DNA of 14,614 nucleotides from AR5 sp041497115 (lineage in GTDB: Bacteria > Methylomirabilota > Methylomirabilia > Rokubacteriales > CSP1-6). The position numbers and the translations under genes are program-made. Position 1 is the stretch's first letter. Every line of letters begins with the position of its first letter. This document shows positions 14,324 to 14,614 of this stretch, piece after piece. The notes below the pieces were generated by a model, which had not been told where the DNA came from, ran no database searches, and saw only the letters and a list, made by a program, of their open reading frames with translations. Location of the stretch: assembly GCA_041497115.1 (NCBI GenBank), contig JBGQFW010000103.1, forward strand, positions 1-14,614. Reading direction: 5' to 3'.

Positions 14324-14542
14324 AACCCCCAAGCGTTCGCCGCGCCCCGGCGGAGCCGTGGCGCTTCTCTGGCGTGGTCAACCTCGTGCGGGGCCCCGTC
14401 AGCCCCCAAACCCCCCAGCGTTCGCCGCGCCCCGGCGGAGCCGTGGCGCTTCTCTGGAGGCGTCAACGTCCTGCGGGGCCCCGACATGGCCCCCACCCCC
14501 CCCAGCGTTCGCCGCGCCCCGGCGCAGCCGTGGCGCTTCTCT
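14301..14542. repeat. Three tandem 85-87 bp GC-rich structured repeats between typA and the ROK gene
   Basis: A 39-bp core from AGCGTTCGCCG to GGCGCTTCTCT occurs at 14332-14370, 14417-14455 and 14504-14542, so the periods are 85 and 87 bp. Cores 1 and 2 are identical; core 3 differs by one base (GGCGCAG for GGCGGAG). Each core follows a GGGGCCCC-containing hairpin and a C-rich linker, and copies 1 and 2 also share a GTCAAC-N-TC-N-TG tail. Every unit has two stem-loops and four C-runs, which on the minus strand are G-runs able to form a quadruplex. The last three bases of the third core region overlap the stop codon of the ROK gene. The array fills the whole 246-bp gap between the two convergent genes; no gene is supported inside it. 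Confidence 0.85.
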
Positions 14543-14614
14543 ATCCGAGGGCTAGGGCGATCGCCCCGAGCACGCCGGAGCGCTCGCCGAGCGCGGGCGG
14601 CACGATCTCCGCGG
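14541..14614 (-). CDS. ROK-family sugar kinase/regulator, C-terminal end only
   Basis: The last 24 residues of a minus-strand gene are visible, ending at a TAG at 14541-14543. They read EIVPPALGERSGVLGA followed by IALALG. This matches the typical C-terminus of ROK proteins (glucokinase-like kinases and related repressors), where a GE/D-x-x-G-x-x-GA helix closes the fold. The catalytic and zinc-binding regions lie outside the window, so kinase and regulator cannot be told apart. The gene converges on typA. Confidence 0.6.
   Translation of the reverse strand, partial: AEIVPPALGERSGVLGAIALALG

Noticed and set aside
14301..14542. CRISPR array
   Set aside because: Only three units, with spacing sequence that is itself repeated and no cas genes nearby; it is a tandem repeat rather than repeat-spacer.
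14296..14555. Small open frames of about 65 codons on both strands within the repeat array
   Set aside because: The repeat period is 85 and 87 bp, so copies are read in different frames and do not give a periodic protein; no ribosome binding site is seen.

Overview
This 14.6 kb window is very GC-rich bacterial chromosome, densely coded, with mostly ordinary genes. Exported HtrA and an exported cyclophilin suggest a cell with a periplasm. The gene mix (crotonase, D-aminoacylase, DUF2249/hemerythrin, Cys-rich membrane UspA) and base composition would fit an uncultured soil lineage such as Rokubacteria/Methylomirabilota. That placement is a guess from style, not something the sequence proves.

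Layout. Positions 1-2579 read on the + strand: a 5'-truncated GNAT acetyltransferase, a crotonase-family enzyme, a membrane-anchored UspA protein, then a hemerythrin-domain protein. Positions 2593-12468 form one long minus-strand block. In transcription order it holds: PilZ protein, exported cyclophilin, cytoplasmic cyclophilin, D-aminoacylase; then htrA, an unknown 253-aa protein, an OmpR-type response regulator, its histidine kinase and a small membrane protein; then a Crp/Fnr regulator, a CopD-like membrane protein, a short haem-copper-oxidase-I-like membrane protein, a possible 39-aa ORF and a DUF2249 protein. At 12495 the divergent typA/bipA GTPase starts on the + strand. It converges on the 3' end of a ROK-family kinase on the minus strand (14541 to the window end).

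How the genes may work together. The htrA-to-kinase block looks like an envelope-stress module: a periplasmic protease in the same transcription unit as a two-component system. The htrA upstream region carries three ATGA-centred half-sites spaced exactly 11 bp apart, the arrangement OmpR/PhoB-type regulators bind, so feedback control is plausible. The two cyclophilins upstream add protein folding on both sides of the membrane. The Crp/Fnr, CopD-like, haem-protein-like and DUF2249 genes, facing a hemerythrin gene, look like a small redox, NO or O2-responsive group.

The most unusual non-coding structure is 14301-14542, between typA and the ROK gene. It contains three tandem copies of an 85-87 bp GC-rich unit. 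Each copy carries two stem-loops and four C-runs, which are potential G-quadruplex runs on the minus strand. No CRISPR array, tRNA, rRNA or transposase gene was seen.
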